Shown: in pieces, positions 52,440-61,724 of the stretch
Layout of the letters: every line of letters starts with the position of its first letter
Position numbering within the stretch: the stretch's first letter is position 1
Source of the DNA: Kofleriaceae bacterium
Lineage (GTDB): Bacteria; Myxococcota_A; Polyangia; Haliangiales; Haliangiaceae
Assembly (NCBI GenBank): GCA_025357755.1
Contig: JANXOP010000388.1
Span: 1-61,816, forward strand
DNA: 61,816 nt
Direction: 5' to 3'
Translations under genes and position numbers: made by a program
Notes under the pieces: model-generated
Database searches by the model: none
Told to the model about the DNA's origin: nothing
Seen by the model: only the letters and a program-made list of their open reading frames with translations

Positions 52440-53819
52440 ATGGCCGCCGTCGTACCTAGCCCGCAACGCATCTACTTCGTGTCGCTTGGTTGCCCGAAGA
52501 ACCAGGTCGACACCGAACTGATGCTCGGCCAGGTCCAGGCTGCGGGTCACTCGCTCGTCCACGATCCGGAAGGCGCCGACGTCATCGTCGTCAACACCTG
52601 CGCGTTCATCGACGCCGCGAAAGAAGAGAGCGTCGACACCATCCTCGAGATGGCCGAGTGGAAGAAGACCACCAAGGCCAAGCTCGTCGTCACTGGTTGC
52701 CTCGCGCAGCGCTACTCCGATGACCTCGTCCGAGATATCCCGGAGATCGATCACATCCTCGGGTCCTCGGATTTTCAATCGATCGTGAAGGCGCTCGGTG
52801 GAGGCCGGTCGCCGACAGGCAAGCGCAAGAAGCTCCCGGTGGTGCAGGTCACCGAGACGCCCGAGTACATCTACGATCACGAGACGCCGCGCGTCCGGAT
52901 CGGCGCCGCTCACTCGGCGTACGTCAAGGTCGCCGAGGGCTGCGATCGGCCGTGCTCGTTCTGCATCATCCCGAAGTTGCGGGGTCCGCAGCGCAGCCGC
53001 ACGATCGCCGACATCACCGCCGAGGTCGCGCAGCTCGGCCGAACCGGCGTGCGCGAGATCAACCTGATCGCGCAAGACCTCACGCGCTACGGCTGGGACG
53101 GCGGCACCTCGCCCGAGAGCCGCGAGACCCTCGCGCAACTCCTCCGCGCGATCGGCAAGACCGAGGGCGTCGACTGGATCCGCCTGCACTACACGTTCCC
53201 GTCCGCCTTCGATGACGAGCTGATCGACGCGATCGCGAGCGAGCCCAAGGTCGTCAAGTACGTCGACGTGCCGCTCCAGCACATCGCCGATCCGATGCTC
53301 AAGCGCATGCGTCGCGGTCACTCGAGTCGCGTCACGCGCGAGCTCGTGAAGACCCTGCGCTCGCGCATCCCGGGCCTCGTCTTGCGCACCACGTTCATCG
53401 TCGGTCACCCCGGCGAGACCGAGGACGAGTTCAAGCAACTGTGCGACTTCGTCGGCGAGTCCGGCTTCGATCGCGCGGGCGCGTTCACCTATTCGATCGA
53501 ACCTGGCACCACGTCCGCGATGCTGCCGAACCGCGTCGAGCAGGCCGTCGCCGCGGCGCGCCAGGAGCAGCTGATGGAGATCCAGCGCAAGATCAGCCGT
53601 TCGCGCCACGAGGCGATGGTCGGCAAGGAGATCGAGGTGCTTGTCGAGGGCATCTCGACCGAGACCGAGCACTTGCTCGAAGGTCGCTGGTACGGCCAGG
53701 CGCCCGGCATCGATGGCGTGACGTACCTCGCCGATGGCGAAGCACAGCCGGGCGACCTCGTGCGCGCGCGGGTCACGCAGGCCGCGGACTACGATCTCGC
53801 GGCGTCGCTCGAAGTCTGA
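52440..53819 (+). CDS. rimO: Ribosomal protein S12 methylthiotransferase
   Basis: 459 residues from ATG 52440 (an in-frame ATG 11 codons upstream is less likely). RimO adds a methylthio group to an aspartate of S12. The N-terminal UPF0004 domain holds C18, C54 and C87 (SLGCPKNQVD, NTCAFI, TGCLAQRY); the radical SAM cluster is C168-DRP-C172-SF-C175; a TRAM domain closes the protein. SLGCPKN is diagnostic of RimO against MiaB. Complete, usual length. Confidence 0.97.
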   Translation: MAAVVPSPQRIYFVSLGCPKNQVDTELMLGQVQAAGHSLVHDPEGADVIVVNTCAFIDAAKEESVDTILEMAEWKKTTKAKLVVTGCLAQRYSDDLVRDIPEIDHILGSSDFQSIVKALGGGRSPTGKRKKLPVVQVTETPEYIYDHETPRVRIGAAHSAYVKVAEGCDRPCSFCIIPKLRGPQRSRTIADITAEVAQLGRTGVREINLIAQDLTRYGWDGGTSPESRETLAQLLRAIGKTEGVDWIRLHYTFPSAFDDELIDAIASEPKVVKYVDVPLQHIADPMLKRMRRGHSSRVTRELVKTLRSRIPGLVLRTTFIVGHPGETEDEFKQLCDFVGESGFDRAGAFTYSIEPGTTSAMLPNRVEQAVAAARQEQLMEIQRKISRSRHEAMVGKEIEVLVEGISTETEHLLEGRWYGQAPGIDGVTYLADGEAQPGDLVRARVTQAADYDLAASLEV

Positions 53820-53919
53820 CTTCGTTGTCGCGAAAGCGCGGCGATTCGCGAGCTGCCGGACCCGACTTGCCCGAAATCACACGAGTGGTGCGGGCACGCC
53901 TCGTGAAAAAAGCCGGGGG

Positions 53920-54318
53920 ATGAAACGCCTGTGGCTCGCATCCCTGCTCCTGGTCGGCTGTGCCTCCGACGACCTCGATCGTAGCGTCACGCCTTCGATC
54001 TCGACCGGCATGTTCGGCCAGCTCACGAGCCTCTCCGATCTCGCCGGTCGGCCGGCACGACCGTTCGAAGGCCTCACGGTCACGGCGTACCTGGGTGATC
54101 AGATCTTCGCGATGTCGACCTCCGATGCGGATGGAGTCTACGAGCTCCGGCTCGATCCTGGCTCCTACAACGTCCGCATCGACGGCTGCGTGGTCGACAA
54201 CAGCGACGCTGCGCGCTCCTGTGTGCTGGCGGTGATCATCCCTGCGGCGCCGCTGCGCCAGGACTGGCAGACCTCGATCGGAGGCGGTTTTTGGTGTCAC
54301 GGCATGTGCCCGAACTGA
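53920..54318 (+). CDS. Small lipoprotein with carboxypeptidase-regulatory-like domain
   Basis: 132 residues. Lipobox in LLLVGCAS; then a beta-sandwich pattern (GLTVTAYLGDQIFAMSTSD, YELRLDPGSYNVRIDGC) typical of CarboxypepD_reg-like folds, often used in cell-surface adhesion or transport. Two further cysteine pairs (CVVDN...RSC, WCHGMC) may form disulfides. Start ATG 53920 follows GGGGG; the upstream frame overlaps rimO in another phase. Confidence 0.83.
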   Translation: MKRLWLASLLLVGCASDDLDRSVTPSISTGMFGQLTSLSDLAGRPARPFEGLTVTAYLGDQIFAMSTSDADGVYELRLDPGSYNVRIDGCVVDNSDAARSCVLAVIIPAAPLRQDWQTSIGGGFWCHGMCPN

Positions 54319-54366
54319 ATCGAATCGCCCCGATCGACTCCCACGCGGGGATGCGTCGTGTTCAGG

Positions 54367-55092
54367 TTAGTCGAGCGTCGGCGTCCGCGGTCGCAACTGC
54401 CACGCGACAACGACCGCGAGGGCGATCATGCAGATCACGCCGAGCTCGACGTAGCGGTGCACGATCTGGTTCGTCGACCAGCCATAGACGTCTTGCAGCT
54501 TCGACGGATCGGAGAGGCCCACGCCCTCGATCTCGCCGAATGGAATCACATCCGTATCGCTGCGCGCCGACCACCACGTCGCGAACGTATCGACGAACGC
54601 TGCGGCACCGATCGACAGCAGGCCCCAGCGCAACCCGTGCTCCGCGAGCTTCGGAATGAAGAAGCTCGCCATCAACGCGGTGCCGAGCACCATCGCGCCG
54701 CCATCGCCACCGAACGTGATCCATTGCTGCGCGCTGTCGACGTCGAGGTCGTGCGCGTAGAGCTGCACCGCGGTCAGCCCGAGGCCAGCGGCCACGAGCC
54801 ACCAGCGCTGCTTCTTCCAGCCTAGCGCGACGAGCCCCGCGCAGATCGCGACCACGAGGATCCAGACGAGGCCTCGAGTCTCGGGGACGAGCGTCTTCCA
54901 CAACCCGGGGATCGCGGCGAACCCGCACCACCACGCCGTCACGGCGTGCCCGCACTCGTGCACGATCATCGAAAGGCACGTGCGCTGCAGCCAGTGACCG
55001 AGCGGCCACGCGTGGAACAGCCAGGCGACGAGGATCGCGCCTGGAATTGCGAAGGCTCGGATCTTCCACTCGCGCGTCACGCCGCCGATCAT
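54367..55092 (-). CDS. Membrane metalloprotease of the M50 type
   Basis: 241 residues with six or seven hydrophobic helices. HECGH (45-49), in SMIVHECGHAVTAWW, is the HExxH zinc motif within a membrane helix. A clear third ligand (usually an Asp in a later NPDG-like motif) is not evident: candidates are YAHDLDVDS and the GGDGGAM segment. So it is an M50-like or a related membrane zinc protease with altered later motifs. Convergent with the lipoprotein gene, 48 bases apart. Substrate unknown. Confidence 0.83.
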   Translation of the reverse strand: MIGGVTREWKIRAFAIPGAILVAWLFHAWPLGHWLQRTCLSMIVHECGHAVTAWWCGFAAIPGLWKTLVPETRGLVWILVVAICAGLVALGWKKQRWWLVAAGLGLTAVQLYAHDLDVDSAQQWITFGGDGGAMVLGTALMASFFIPKLAEHGLRWGLLSIGAAAFVDTFATWWSARSDTDVIPFGEIEGVGLSDPSKLQDVYGWSTNQIVHRYVELGVICMIALAVVVAWQLRPRTPTLD

Positions 55093-55138
55093 GACACGAC
55101 GCCACCGAGTTGGTGACCCGAGCGCCGGAAGCGCTTCG

Positions 55139-56062
55139 TTACTGGATGACTACAGGCGCGCAGGTCGAGACGCCAGCGCCGACGATGTGCTTTCCATTCG
55201 AGCTCGTCATACCGACGAGGGCACCGGCCGGAGTAACTTCGTAAACGGTGGTGTCCGTGTCGCTCGTGTTGGCGTCGCGCTGCAGGAACACGAAGTAGTT
55301 ACCGCCGTAAAAGGCGAACGCCCAATCCATCGGGCCGCCCTTCATCGACGCGGGAAGATTCACTGATGCCACGGCGCCAGTGGTCTTGTTGATCTGGCCG
55401 ATCTTCGGGTTGGTTGCATCCGGGAAGAATCCCCACAACTCCGCATTCGCGTTACCAGTGAGCTCCGGTGAGCCTGTGAGCGAATGGATATTCGTCGTCG
55501 CCATGGTCGTCACGTTGAGCGTCGCGAGCGTCGACGGTGAGGTCGTCGAAACGGCCGCACCACCTGCGATGAACAGCTGATCGACATCGCCACCAGCGGT
55601 GGTTGTCGAAAAGCCCATGCCGAACTCCGCGAGACCCGACGCGCCGTTGAATGACGTAGCGGTACACGGAATACCCGACGCCGTCGTGTCGACCTTGAAA
55701 ACCTGGGGCTGGTCGATTCCGTTTTGATCGACGTAAAGGACGTACGCTTGCGAGTTGCGGTCGACACCCATCGAAAACGGCTCGTAGAGAGCGGCACCTG
55801 ATGAACCACTGCCGGCGGGGCAATTGAGCGTGCCCAAGCTCGCGAACGTCTTTGTCGTGGCGTCGAACGAGTAGAGAACATTTCCCTGATCGACCGTGTA
55901 GATCAGCTTCGAAGCCGCCGAGCAGCCGTCGCCACCGGAGCCGTTGTTGCTACCCGAACCGTTGTTGCCACCGTCGTTGGTACCGAAGTTGTCGCCGCGC
56001 GACGACGGACCGCAGGCTGATACGGCAGTGATTCCAAGGAGTGCGAGGACGGTCCGCTTCAT
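55139..56062 (-). CDS. Secreted lipoprotein, propeller-like
   Basis: 307 residues. Lipobox in ALLGITAVSAC; then an Asn/Gly/Ser-rich spacer (NDGGNNGSGSNNGSGGDG) and repeated strands of a beta-propeller kind (KLIYTVDQGNVLYSFDATT, PKIGQINKTTGAVASVNLP). The T/S/N-rich composition is typical of myxobacterial surface proteins. Start ATG 56060-56062. No operon partner; 53 bases to the permease gene on the same strand. Function unknown. Confidence 0.87.
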   Translation of the reverse strand: MKRTVLALLGITAVSACGPSSRGDNFGTNDGGNNGSGSNNGSGGDGCSAASKLIYTVDQGNVLYSFDATTKTFASLGTLNCPAGSGSSGAALYEPFSMGVDRNSQAYVLYVDQNGIDQPQVFKVDTTASGIPCTATSFNGASGLAEFGMGFSTTTAGGDVDQLFIAGGAAVSTTSPSTLATLNVTTMATTNIHSLTGSPELTGNANAELWGFFPDATNPKIGQINKTTGAVASVNLPASMKGGPMDWAFAFYGGNYFVFLQRDANTSDTDTTVYEVTPAGALVGMTSSNGKHIVGAGVSTCAPVVIQ

Positions 56063-56115
56063 TGCGCCGCACGCTACCAAAGAACGGTGCGCCGACGCAT
56101 GCGAAAAAGAGTGCG

Positions 56116-56814
56116 CTACGTTTCGAGGCGGCCGACGCGGCGAAATGCCACCGCGAGCCAGAGCGCCGAGATCACGAGGAGGGCGAGCGCGCCGTAGGCT
56201 GGAGAGGTGTCGGTCTGAAAATCTGCCAGCGTGGTGGTGGCATGCGTCACGCTCAGCCAGCGCACGCTGGCGGGCACCTCGCCGAGCGGCAGGTCGATGA
56301 TGAGAACGTAGATGATGGCGAAGGCCACGCCCCGCTTGGGGAACAGGGTGGCGATGCCGCACGCGACGATCGTGATCCCCGCGGCGCCGACGCCGAGGCC
56401 GACCATGCTGAGGGTGGAGGGCAGGTGATGGAGCGAGACCAGGATCGCGATGACCCAGCTGCCAAGCACGACGAGGCCGGCAAACGGGGCGAGGGCGAGG
56501 AGCTTGCCAGCGATGATGACCCAGCGCGCGATCGGGCGTGACCACAGATAGGTCGCGGTCCGCTCTTCGATCTCTTCGGCGATCGCGGGCGCGCCGTAGA
56601 GCGATGGCAGGATCGCGAGCACGAACGTCTCGAGGACCATCGTGGTCCGCGTGATGTTCTCCATGCTCTGCTTGGCTTGGCCCATCATGCCCGCGAACAG
56701 GATCGGCAGGAACGCGATCGCGAGGCTGATCCAGAGCAGCTTGCCGCGCGTGACTCGGACGAGCGTGAGGCGCGCGAGCGTGGACAGCGCCTGGGCGGTG
56801 GTAGGGACGCTCAC
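56116..56814 (-). CDS. ABC-2 type permease
   Basis: 232 residues with six membrane helices (LWISLAIAFLPILFAGMM, VVLGSWVIAILVSLHHLP, GALALLVISALWLAVAF). The EEIEERTATYLWSRPIARW cytosolic loop is the typical coupling segment of ABC-2 exporters. Start is GTG 56814, overlapping the stop of its ATPase (GTGA). Forms an exporter with the ATPase; substrate unknown. Confidence 0.9.
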   Translation of the reverse strand: MSVPTTAQALSTLARLTLVRVTRGKLLWISLAIAFLPILFAGMMGQAKQSMENITRTTMVLETFVLAILPSLYGAPAIAEEIEERTATYLWSRPIARWVIIAGKLLALAPFAGLVVLGSWVIAILVSLHHLPSTLSMVGLGVGAAGITIVACGIATLFPKRGVAFAIIYVLIIDLPLGEVPASVRWLSVTHATTTLADFQTDTSPAYGALALLVISALWLAVAFRRVGRLET

Positions 56815-57770
56815 GCGCCACCGCCTGCACGCGTGAGGTAGTCGAAGACGGCGCCGAGGTTGTTGTCGGGCGAGGTGAGCTGCCGCACGGCGATGTTGTT
56901 CGCGAGCACGGCGTCGGCGATCTCGGCGTAGCAGCGGTCGGGGTCGCGGGTCTCGACGAGCGCTGCGTTGCGCTCGAACACGATGCGCGCCACGTGATCG
57001 GCGCCCGCGAGCGCGGTGCCGATCACGTGCGGGCGATCGCACTCGATGCGGATGCGATGGGGCTGCTTGTCGATCAGCTTGCGGATCTCGTAGACGTTGC
57101 CCTCGGCGAGGACCTGGCCGCGATAGATCACGACGATCTCGGAGGTCAGCGCCTCGATCTCGTAGAGCACGTGGCTCGAGACGACGATCGTGATGCCGTT
57201 CTGGCCGAGCTTCTTGATCCGCTCCACGATGTCGGCGCGCGCGATCGGGTCGACGCCGGTGAGCGGCTCGTCGAGCAGGAGCAGATCGGGCTCGTGCACG
57301 ATCGCGGTCGCGAGCTTCACCCGCTGGCGCATGCCCTTGGAGAACCCGCGGACCCGCCGGTTCATCGCCTTGGTCATGCCCATCTCGGCGAGCGCGCCCT
57401 CGGCGGCTTGGTTCGCATCGGCGCGCGGGATGCCCGCGAGCTCGGCCATGTACGTGACGAGCTCGCGCGCGGTGAGCTCGTCCCAGGTCTTCTCGTGCTC
57501 GGGGGCGTAGCCGATCCGGCCGCGCACGGCGGCATCGGTGAACGGATCCGCGCCGAACACGGTGAGCGTGCCGCGCGACGGTTTGTGGAGGCCCGCGATC
57601 ATCTTGATGAGGGTCGACTTGCCGGCACCGTTCGGACCGAGGAGCCCGACGATGCCGCCCTTTAGTGACCACGTGATGTCGGACATGCCGAGCACGTTGC
57701 CGTACCACTTGCTGCAGGCCCGGACGTCGACAACGGCAGTCACGGCGGTGACGGGGGGCACGGCGCTCAC
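56811..57770 (-). CDS. ABC transporter ATPase (first cassette)
   Basis: 319 residues from GTG 57770 (GTGA overlap with the upstream permease). Walker A GPNGAGKS, signature FSKGMRQR (variant of LSGGQ), Walker B LLLLDEP with an H-loop in VVSSHVLYE. C-terminal ~70 residues are the usual DUF4162-like tail of ABC-2 export ATPases. Couples to the permease that follows. Intact motifs, so active. Confidence 0.94.
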   Translation of the reverse strand: MSAVPPVTAVTAVVDVRACSKWYGNVLGMSDITWSLKGGIVGLLGPNGAGKSTLIKMIAGLHKPSRGTLTVFGADPFTDAAVRGRIGYAPEHEKTWDELTARELVTYMAELAGIPRADANQAAEGALAEMGMTKAMNRRVRGFSKGMRQRVKLATAIVHEPDLLLLDEPLTGVDPIARADIVERIKKLGQNGITIVVSSHVLYEIEALTSEIVVIYRGQVLAEGNVYEIRKLIDKQPHRIRIECDRPHVIGTALAGADHVARIVFERNAALVETRDPDRCYAEIADAVLANNIAVRQLTSPDNNLGAVFDYLTRAGGGA

Positions 57771-58660
57771 GTCGCACCTCCCACGCCGCTGCGTTGCGCG
57801 TGGCGGAGCTGGACCATGATCGCGCCGATCGCGAGCGCGCTTTGCACGCCGAGTGAGATCAAGCATGCCGAGAGCGGCAGGTCGTCGAGCGGCTGGCCGA
57901 AGATGCCGATCGGGTTACCGAGCGCATAGGCGCTCACGCTGTGAAACGCGTGGCCGATATCGAGCGCGCCGAGCGGCAGGTTCATCACGTGCCCGATCGC
58001 GGTCGCCATGAACCCTGCGATCACGTACCACCCGGCCCACACGCCGAGCGAGTAGCGCGGATTCGCGATCATCGCGGAGAAGCCGAGTGGCACCGCGGTG
58101 TACGCGAGCGTGCCGACGACGCCGACCGCGAGGACTTTCGGGATCAACCAGAGCTGCGGGACGAGCTCGGAGACGTCGTTGTAGCCGGTGAAGCCGATCC
58201 GCATCAGCGCGATGAGGAGCGGGCCGCCGATCAGGATGACGCCGACGAGCAGGAAGTAGCCGGTGAGCTTGCCGAGGAGATAATCGATCGGCCGGGTCGA
58301 GCGTGCGAAGTAGAAGACGAACGCGCCGCTCGCGAAGTCCTGCGCGATGATCGTCGCGCCGAGCCGGAGCGACAGGACGAACGCGATCTTCGTGAAGAGA
58401 TCGAACGCGAACGGCAGCGCCATGTCGGCGAACGTGGTCTGGATGCCGCGGCCGACGTGCCAGGTCTTCGAGGTCGCGATGAAGATGAACACCGCCGCGA
58501 TCGCGGTGACGATCACCGCCGCGCCGAGCCATGCCTTGTAGCGGAAGAAGGTCTGCCAGCCATGCGCGATCGTGTTGCGCATGATCACGCGCCAGCGTTG
58601 CGACGCCTCCTGGCGCACCCCGGCGTAGCGCTTGTAACCGAGGTCGTGGATCTCGCTCAT
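57767..58660 (-). CDS. ABC-2 type permease of the second cassette
   Basis: 297 residues with about six helices (AAVIVTAIAAVFIFIA, GYFLLVGVILIGGPLLIAL, SALAIGAIMVQL). The ATG at 58658-58660 overlaps the stop of its ATPase (ATGA) and its stop overlaps the first cassette ATPase. Two cassettes in one transcript suggest two exporters or a heteromeric one. Substrate unknown. Confidence 0.9.
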   Translation of the reverse strand: MSEIHDLGYKRYAGVRQEASQRWRVIMRNTIAHGWQTFFRYKAWLGAAVIVTAIAAVFIFIATSKTWHVGRGIQTTFADMALPFAFDLFTKIAFVLSLRLGATIIAQDFASGAFVFYFARSTRPIDYLLGKLTGYFLLVGVILIGGPLLIALMRIGFTGYNDVSELVPQLWLIPKVLAVGVVGTLAYTAVPLGFSAMIANPRYSLGVWAGWYVIAGFMATAIGHVMNLPLGALDIGHAFHSVSAYALGNPIGIFGQPLDDLPLSACLISLGVQSALAIGAIMVQLRHAQRSGVGGAT

Positions 58661-59577
58661 GGCGCGACCCCGATCACGCGCAGGAACGCGGCCTCGATGC
58701 TCTCGCGACGAACCTCGATGCCGCGGATCTGGAGGTCGGCAGCGCGGGCCTGGCGAAACACCAGCTCGGTCGTCGTGTGCGGCGGGAGCTCGACCGAGAG
58801 CTGGACCGGAGAATTCACCTCGCAGGTCGCGCCTGCCGCCGAGAGCACGTCGGCGAGCTTCTGCGCATCGGCTTTGACTTCGACGGTGAGCGCCGTGTCA
58901 TCGCCGCGCGCGCCCCGCAGCTCGTCGATGGTGCCCACGAACCTGAGTGCACCCTGATGCATGATCACGGCGTGATCGCAGATCCGCTCGACATCGGGCA
59001 GGAGGTGCGTCGACAAGATGATCGAGCACCCGCGCCGGCCGGGGAGCTCGACGATGAGGTCGAGCATCTCGTCGCGCGAGCGCGGATCGAGCCCGTTCGT
59101 GGGCTCGTCGAGAAACAGTAGCTCGGGATCGTGGACCAGGGCCTGCGCGAGCTTCACGCGCTGCTTCTGACCAGTGGAGTATCCATCGACCGGTTGGTAG
59201 CGTTTGTCCTCGAGGCCGGCGTAGTAGAGCGCCGCGTGCGCGCGCTGCAGCGCTTCGGTGCGCGGCAAGCCCGAGAGCTCGCCTGCGTACGCGCAGAGCT
59301 CGACCGCGCTCATGCCACTCAGAAACGCTTCTTGCTCCGGCATGTAGCCGACGCGATCGCGGATCGCGGAGCCCTCGGTCGCCGAGGACAGCCCGAGGAC
59401 GCGCGCGCTGCCCTCGAAGGGGATCAAGCCGAGCAGGCACTTCAACATCGTCGACTTGCCGGAGCCGTTCGGACCGAGCAGGCCGATGATGTTGCCGGTG
59501 ATCTGGGCGGTCACGTGATCGAGCGCCTTGATCAGCGCGAAGCTCTTCGACAGGTCCGTCAGCTCGACGACGTTCAC
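58657..59577 (-). CDS. ABC transporter ATPase (second cassette)
   Basis: 306 residues from GTG 59577 (overlap with the RlpA-like stop). Walker A GPNGSGKS, signature YSTGQKQR, Walker B LLFLDEP, H-loop LSTHLLPD. The two cassette ATPases are clearly paralogous. C-terminal tail as in the other. Likely an exporter or envelope-related transporter together with its permease. Confidence 0.94.
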   Translation of the reverse strand: MNVVELTDLSKSFALIKALDHVTAQITGNIIGLLGPNGSGKSTMLKCLLGLIPFEGSARVLGLSSATEGSAIRDRVGYMPEQEAFLSGMSAVELCAYAGELSGLPRTEALQRAHAALYYAGLEDKRYQPVDGYSTGQKQRVKLAQALVHDPELLFLDEPTNGLDPRSRDEMLDLIVELPGRRGCSIILSTHLLPDVERICDHAVIMHQGALRFVGTIDELRGARGDDTALTVEVKADAQKLADVLSAAGATCEVNSPVQLSVELPPHTTTELVFRQARAADLQIRGIEVRRESIEAAFLRVIGVAP

Positions 59578-59945
59578 GGCAACACCTCGAGCGTCACCGG
59601 GACGACGCCGGCCTCGATCATGTCGAGCTGCTTGGCCGCCGCCTCGGAGAGATCGATGATCCGCGTCCGCTTGCCGAACGGACCGCGATCGTTGATCCGC
59701 ACCACCACGCTGCGCCCGTTCCGCTCGTTCGTCACGCGGACCATCGTACCCATCCGCAACGTCCGATGTGCGGCGGTGAGCGCATGCTTGTCGAATCGTT
59801 CGCCCGACGCCGTCATCTGCGACTCGTTGTAGAACGTGGCGTAGCCGCGGATCGTCGAGCCCGCGATGGGCTGCTCGTGCACGACGTGCGTCTGAGAGCC
59901 GCAGGCGGCCAGCACCAACCCGACCACGAGTACGACGCGAATCAC
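59574..59945 (-). CDS. RlpA-like double-psi beta-barrel lipoprotein
   Basis: 123 residues. Lipobox VLAAC (C15), then a double-psi beta-barrel domain with [28 protein letters not shown] and [10 protein letters not shown], the core of RlpA/expansin-like proteins. RlpA cuts denuded glycan in septal peptidoglycan; here the SPOR domain is missing, so only the barrel is present. GTG 59945 overlaps the cytochrome gene's stop by four bases. ND of the motif IN-DRGPF includes the catalytic-type aspartate. Confidence 0.88.
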   Translation of the reverse strand: MIRVVLVVGLVLAACGSQTHVVHEQPIAGSTIRGYATFYNESQMTASGERFDKHALTAAHRTLRMGTMVRVTNERNGRSVVVRINDRGPFGKRTRIIDLSEAAAKQLDMIEAGVVPVTLEVLP

Positions 59946-61645
59946 CGGGTGCAGTTCGCGCCGATAGATTTGCCTGCTTTATCGAGCGCGGCCTTCCGCA
60001 GCGATGCACCGGTCGGGCCGTCGCCGAGCTTCTTGCGCGCCTCGGCGCCGTGACCTTCGCCGAGGATGTCGCGCAGGTACGCGTCGCGCTGGAACGTGTC
60101 GGAGTGGAGCTTCGTGTGGCACTGGCCCGCGCAGAGATCCACGGGCGGTGCCTTCGCGATGGCGAGCGGCTTCTCCTCACCGCCTTGCTTGACGTGGATC
60201 GAGGCCGGACCGTGGCAGGTCTCGCATTGCACGTCGCGCAGCGGTTCGTTGAACGCGAGGTTCGATCCACCGGGCTTCTGCCAGCCGGTGACGTGACAGC
60301 CGATGCAGTCGTAATCGAACTGCTGGCCGCGATCGACGAGCGTCTTCCATGCGGTCGCGTGCACGGTCTTGGCCCAGAACTTCACCTCGGCATCGTGGCA
60401 ATCGCCACACGTGCTCATGCCGACGTAACTCGCCTGGCCTTTCGCGGGCGGCACGACCGGCTTACCTGCGGCGGCCTTGACGTTCGCGGCACCGGCCGCG
60501 GCGTAGAACGCGTTGACTTCGCTCTGCGCGGGCACGGAGCAGGCGAGTGCCTTGTTGATCTTCACCTGAGCGAGCGTGAGGAAGCTCCCCGAGGCCGGCA
60601 CGACGAGCGGCTGCTTCGCGAGGGCGTCGCGCGCGGCGACCACCTGGGTGCGCTCCTGCTTCTTCTGCGCGACGAACGCGGCATCCGACGTTTTATCGGC
60701 CGCGAACCGCGCGAGCTCGGCATCGCGCGATGCGAGCTCCTTGTCGTACGCCGCGATCCTGGCCTTCGCCGCCGCCGGACCGATCGCATCGACGAGCGGA
60801 CCGGCTCCTTTTTGGTAGACGTCGATGCGGCTGACGATCTGGCCACGATTGCCCGGGATCACCATCCAACCGTTACCGACCTTCGTCGGCTCGACCTCGA
60901 TCTCCTCGGGCTCCGGCGCGAGCTGGCCGAGGCCGGCGATCGCGAGATCGATGCCGCCGATGTCTTTGACGAGCTGCGCGGCTTCGCCCTTCTTGGACGC
61001 CTGGACCAGGGCGATCACGATCTGCGCGCCGTCGGCCTGGAGCTTGGCGACGGCGAGCTTGCCCGCGGCGACCGGATCGCTGACGGCGATATTGGTCGAG
61101 CGGGCGAAGGTATCCTCGGCGATCACGCCGAACACGCCGACCTTGGTGTCGCCGACCTGGGTGATGACTGGGGGCTTGGTGGCGTAGCCACTCGTGAGGT
61201 TCGATTCGATCCGCGGGAACCGCTGCTTGTCGGGGCCCTTTGCGGTATCGGCGGGCCCCAGGCCGACCGCGGCCACGTTCAGCTGCTTGGTATACAAGCT
61301 CGCGAGCAGGTCGGCCTTGAGCTCTTCTTGCGCCTCGAGGTTCGAGGGCACCGGGTTCTGCGAGTAGAGGAGGGACCCCGCATCGACCACCAGGACCGGT
61401 CCGGCCTTTCGCGCATCTTCGACCAGCTGGGTCGTTCGCGTAATATCGCCGAGCGGATCCGTGGTGCAGCCGCAGGGGCCGATCTGGCCGCGGAGCTAGG
61501 CCAGGGCGAAGACCGTGAAGCTGGGTTTCGACGGCGTAGCAGTGGCTTGCGAGCCGCTGGACCCATTTCCGGGGGTCTTCACGTCGCTCTTGTTGCAGGA
61601 TGCCGAGGCCAGGATCAGGGCCACAACGGCCAACCGCCGAAACAT
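59942..61645 (-). pseudogene. Multihaem cytochrome/metallophosphatase lipoprotein interrupted by one in-frame TAG
   Basis: Reading from ATG 61645: lipoprotein signal (LILASASC, C17), linker, FTVFALA, then TAG at codon 50 (61498-61496), and in the same frame LRGQIGPCGCTTDPLGD and a 5'-nucleotidase/metallophosphatase-like region, ending with haem-binding CxxCH motifs CGDCH, CIGCH, CETCH and one CAGQCH (CxxxCH). Because the flanks match one protein, I read this as a single gene with a nonsense codon. In relatives the residue before the LRGQ-type segment is often Glu, and GAG to TAG is a one-base change. Without read-through the second part has no secretion signal unless it starts internally, e.g. 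GTG 61390 (MVDAGSLL), which would leave the haem domain in the cytosol. A sequencing error is possible. Confidence 0.8.
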
Positions 61646-61662
61646 GCAGTGCATATAGCACG

Positions 61663-61691
61663 TTGACACCGCATGCATGTCTCGGTAGATA
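61663..61691 (+). promoter_or_regulatory. Consensus sigma-70 promoter of rpsP
   Basis: TTGACA (61663-61668) and TAGATA (61686-61691) are separated by exactly 17 bases. Transcription should start near 61698, leaving a leader of about 27 bases with GAGGA ahead of the rpsP ATG. It is the best promoter match in the window. Confidence 0.78.
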
Positions 61692-61724
61692 TGGCCGCTT
61701 CCGAAACTCTAGTTCGAGGAACTC

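Noticed and set aside
61496..61645. Separate small lipoprotein gene
   Set aside because: Same frame continues straight into the PCGC/haem protein after the TAG, so it is the N-terminus of one gene.
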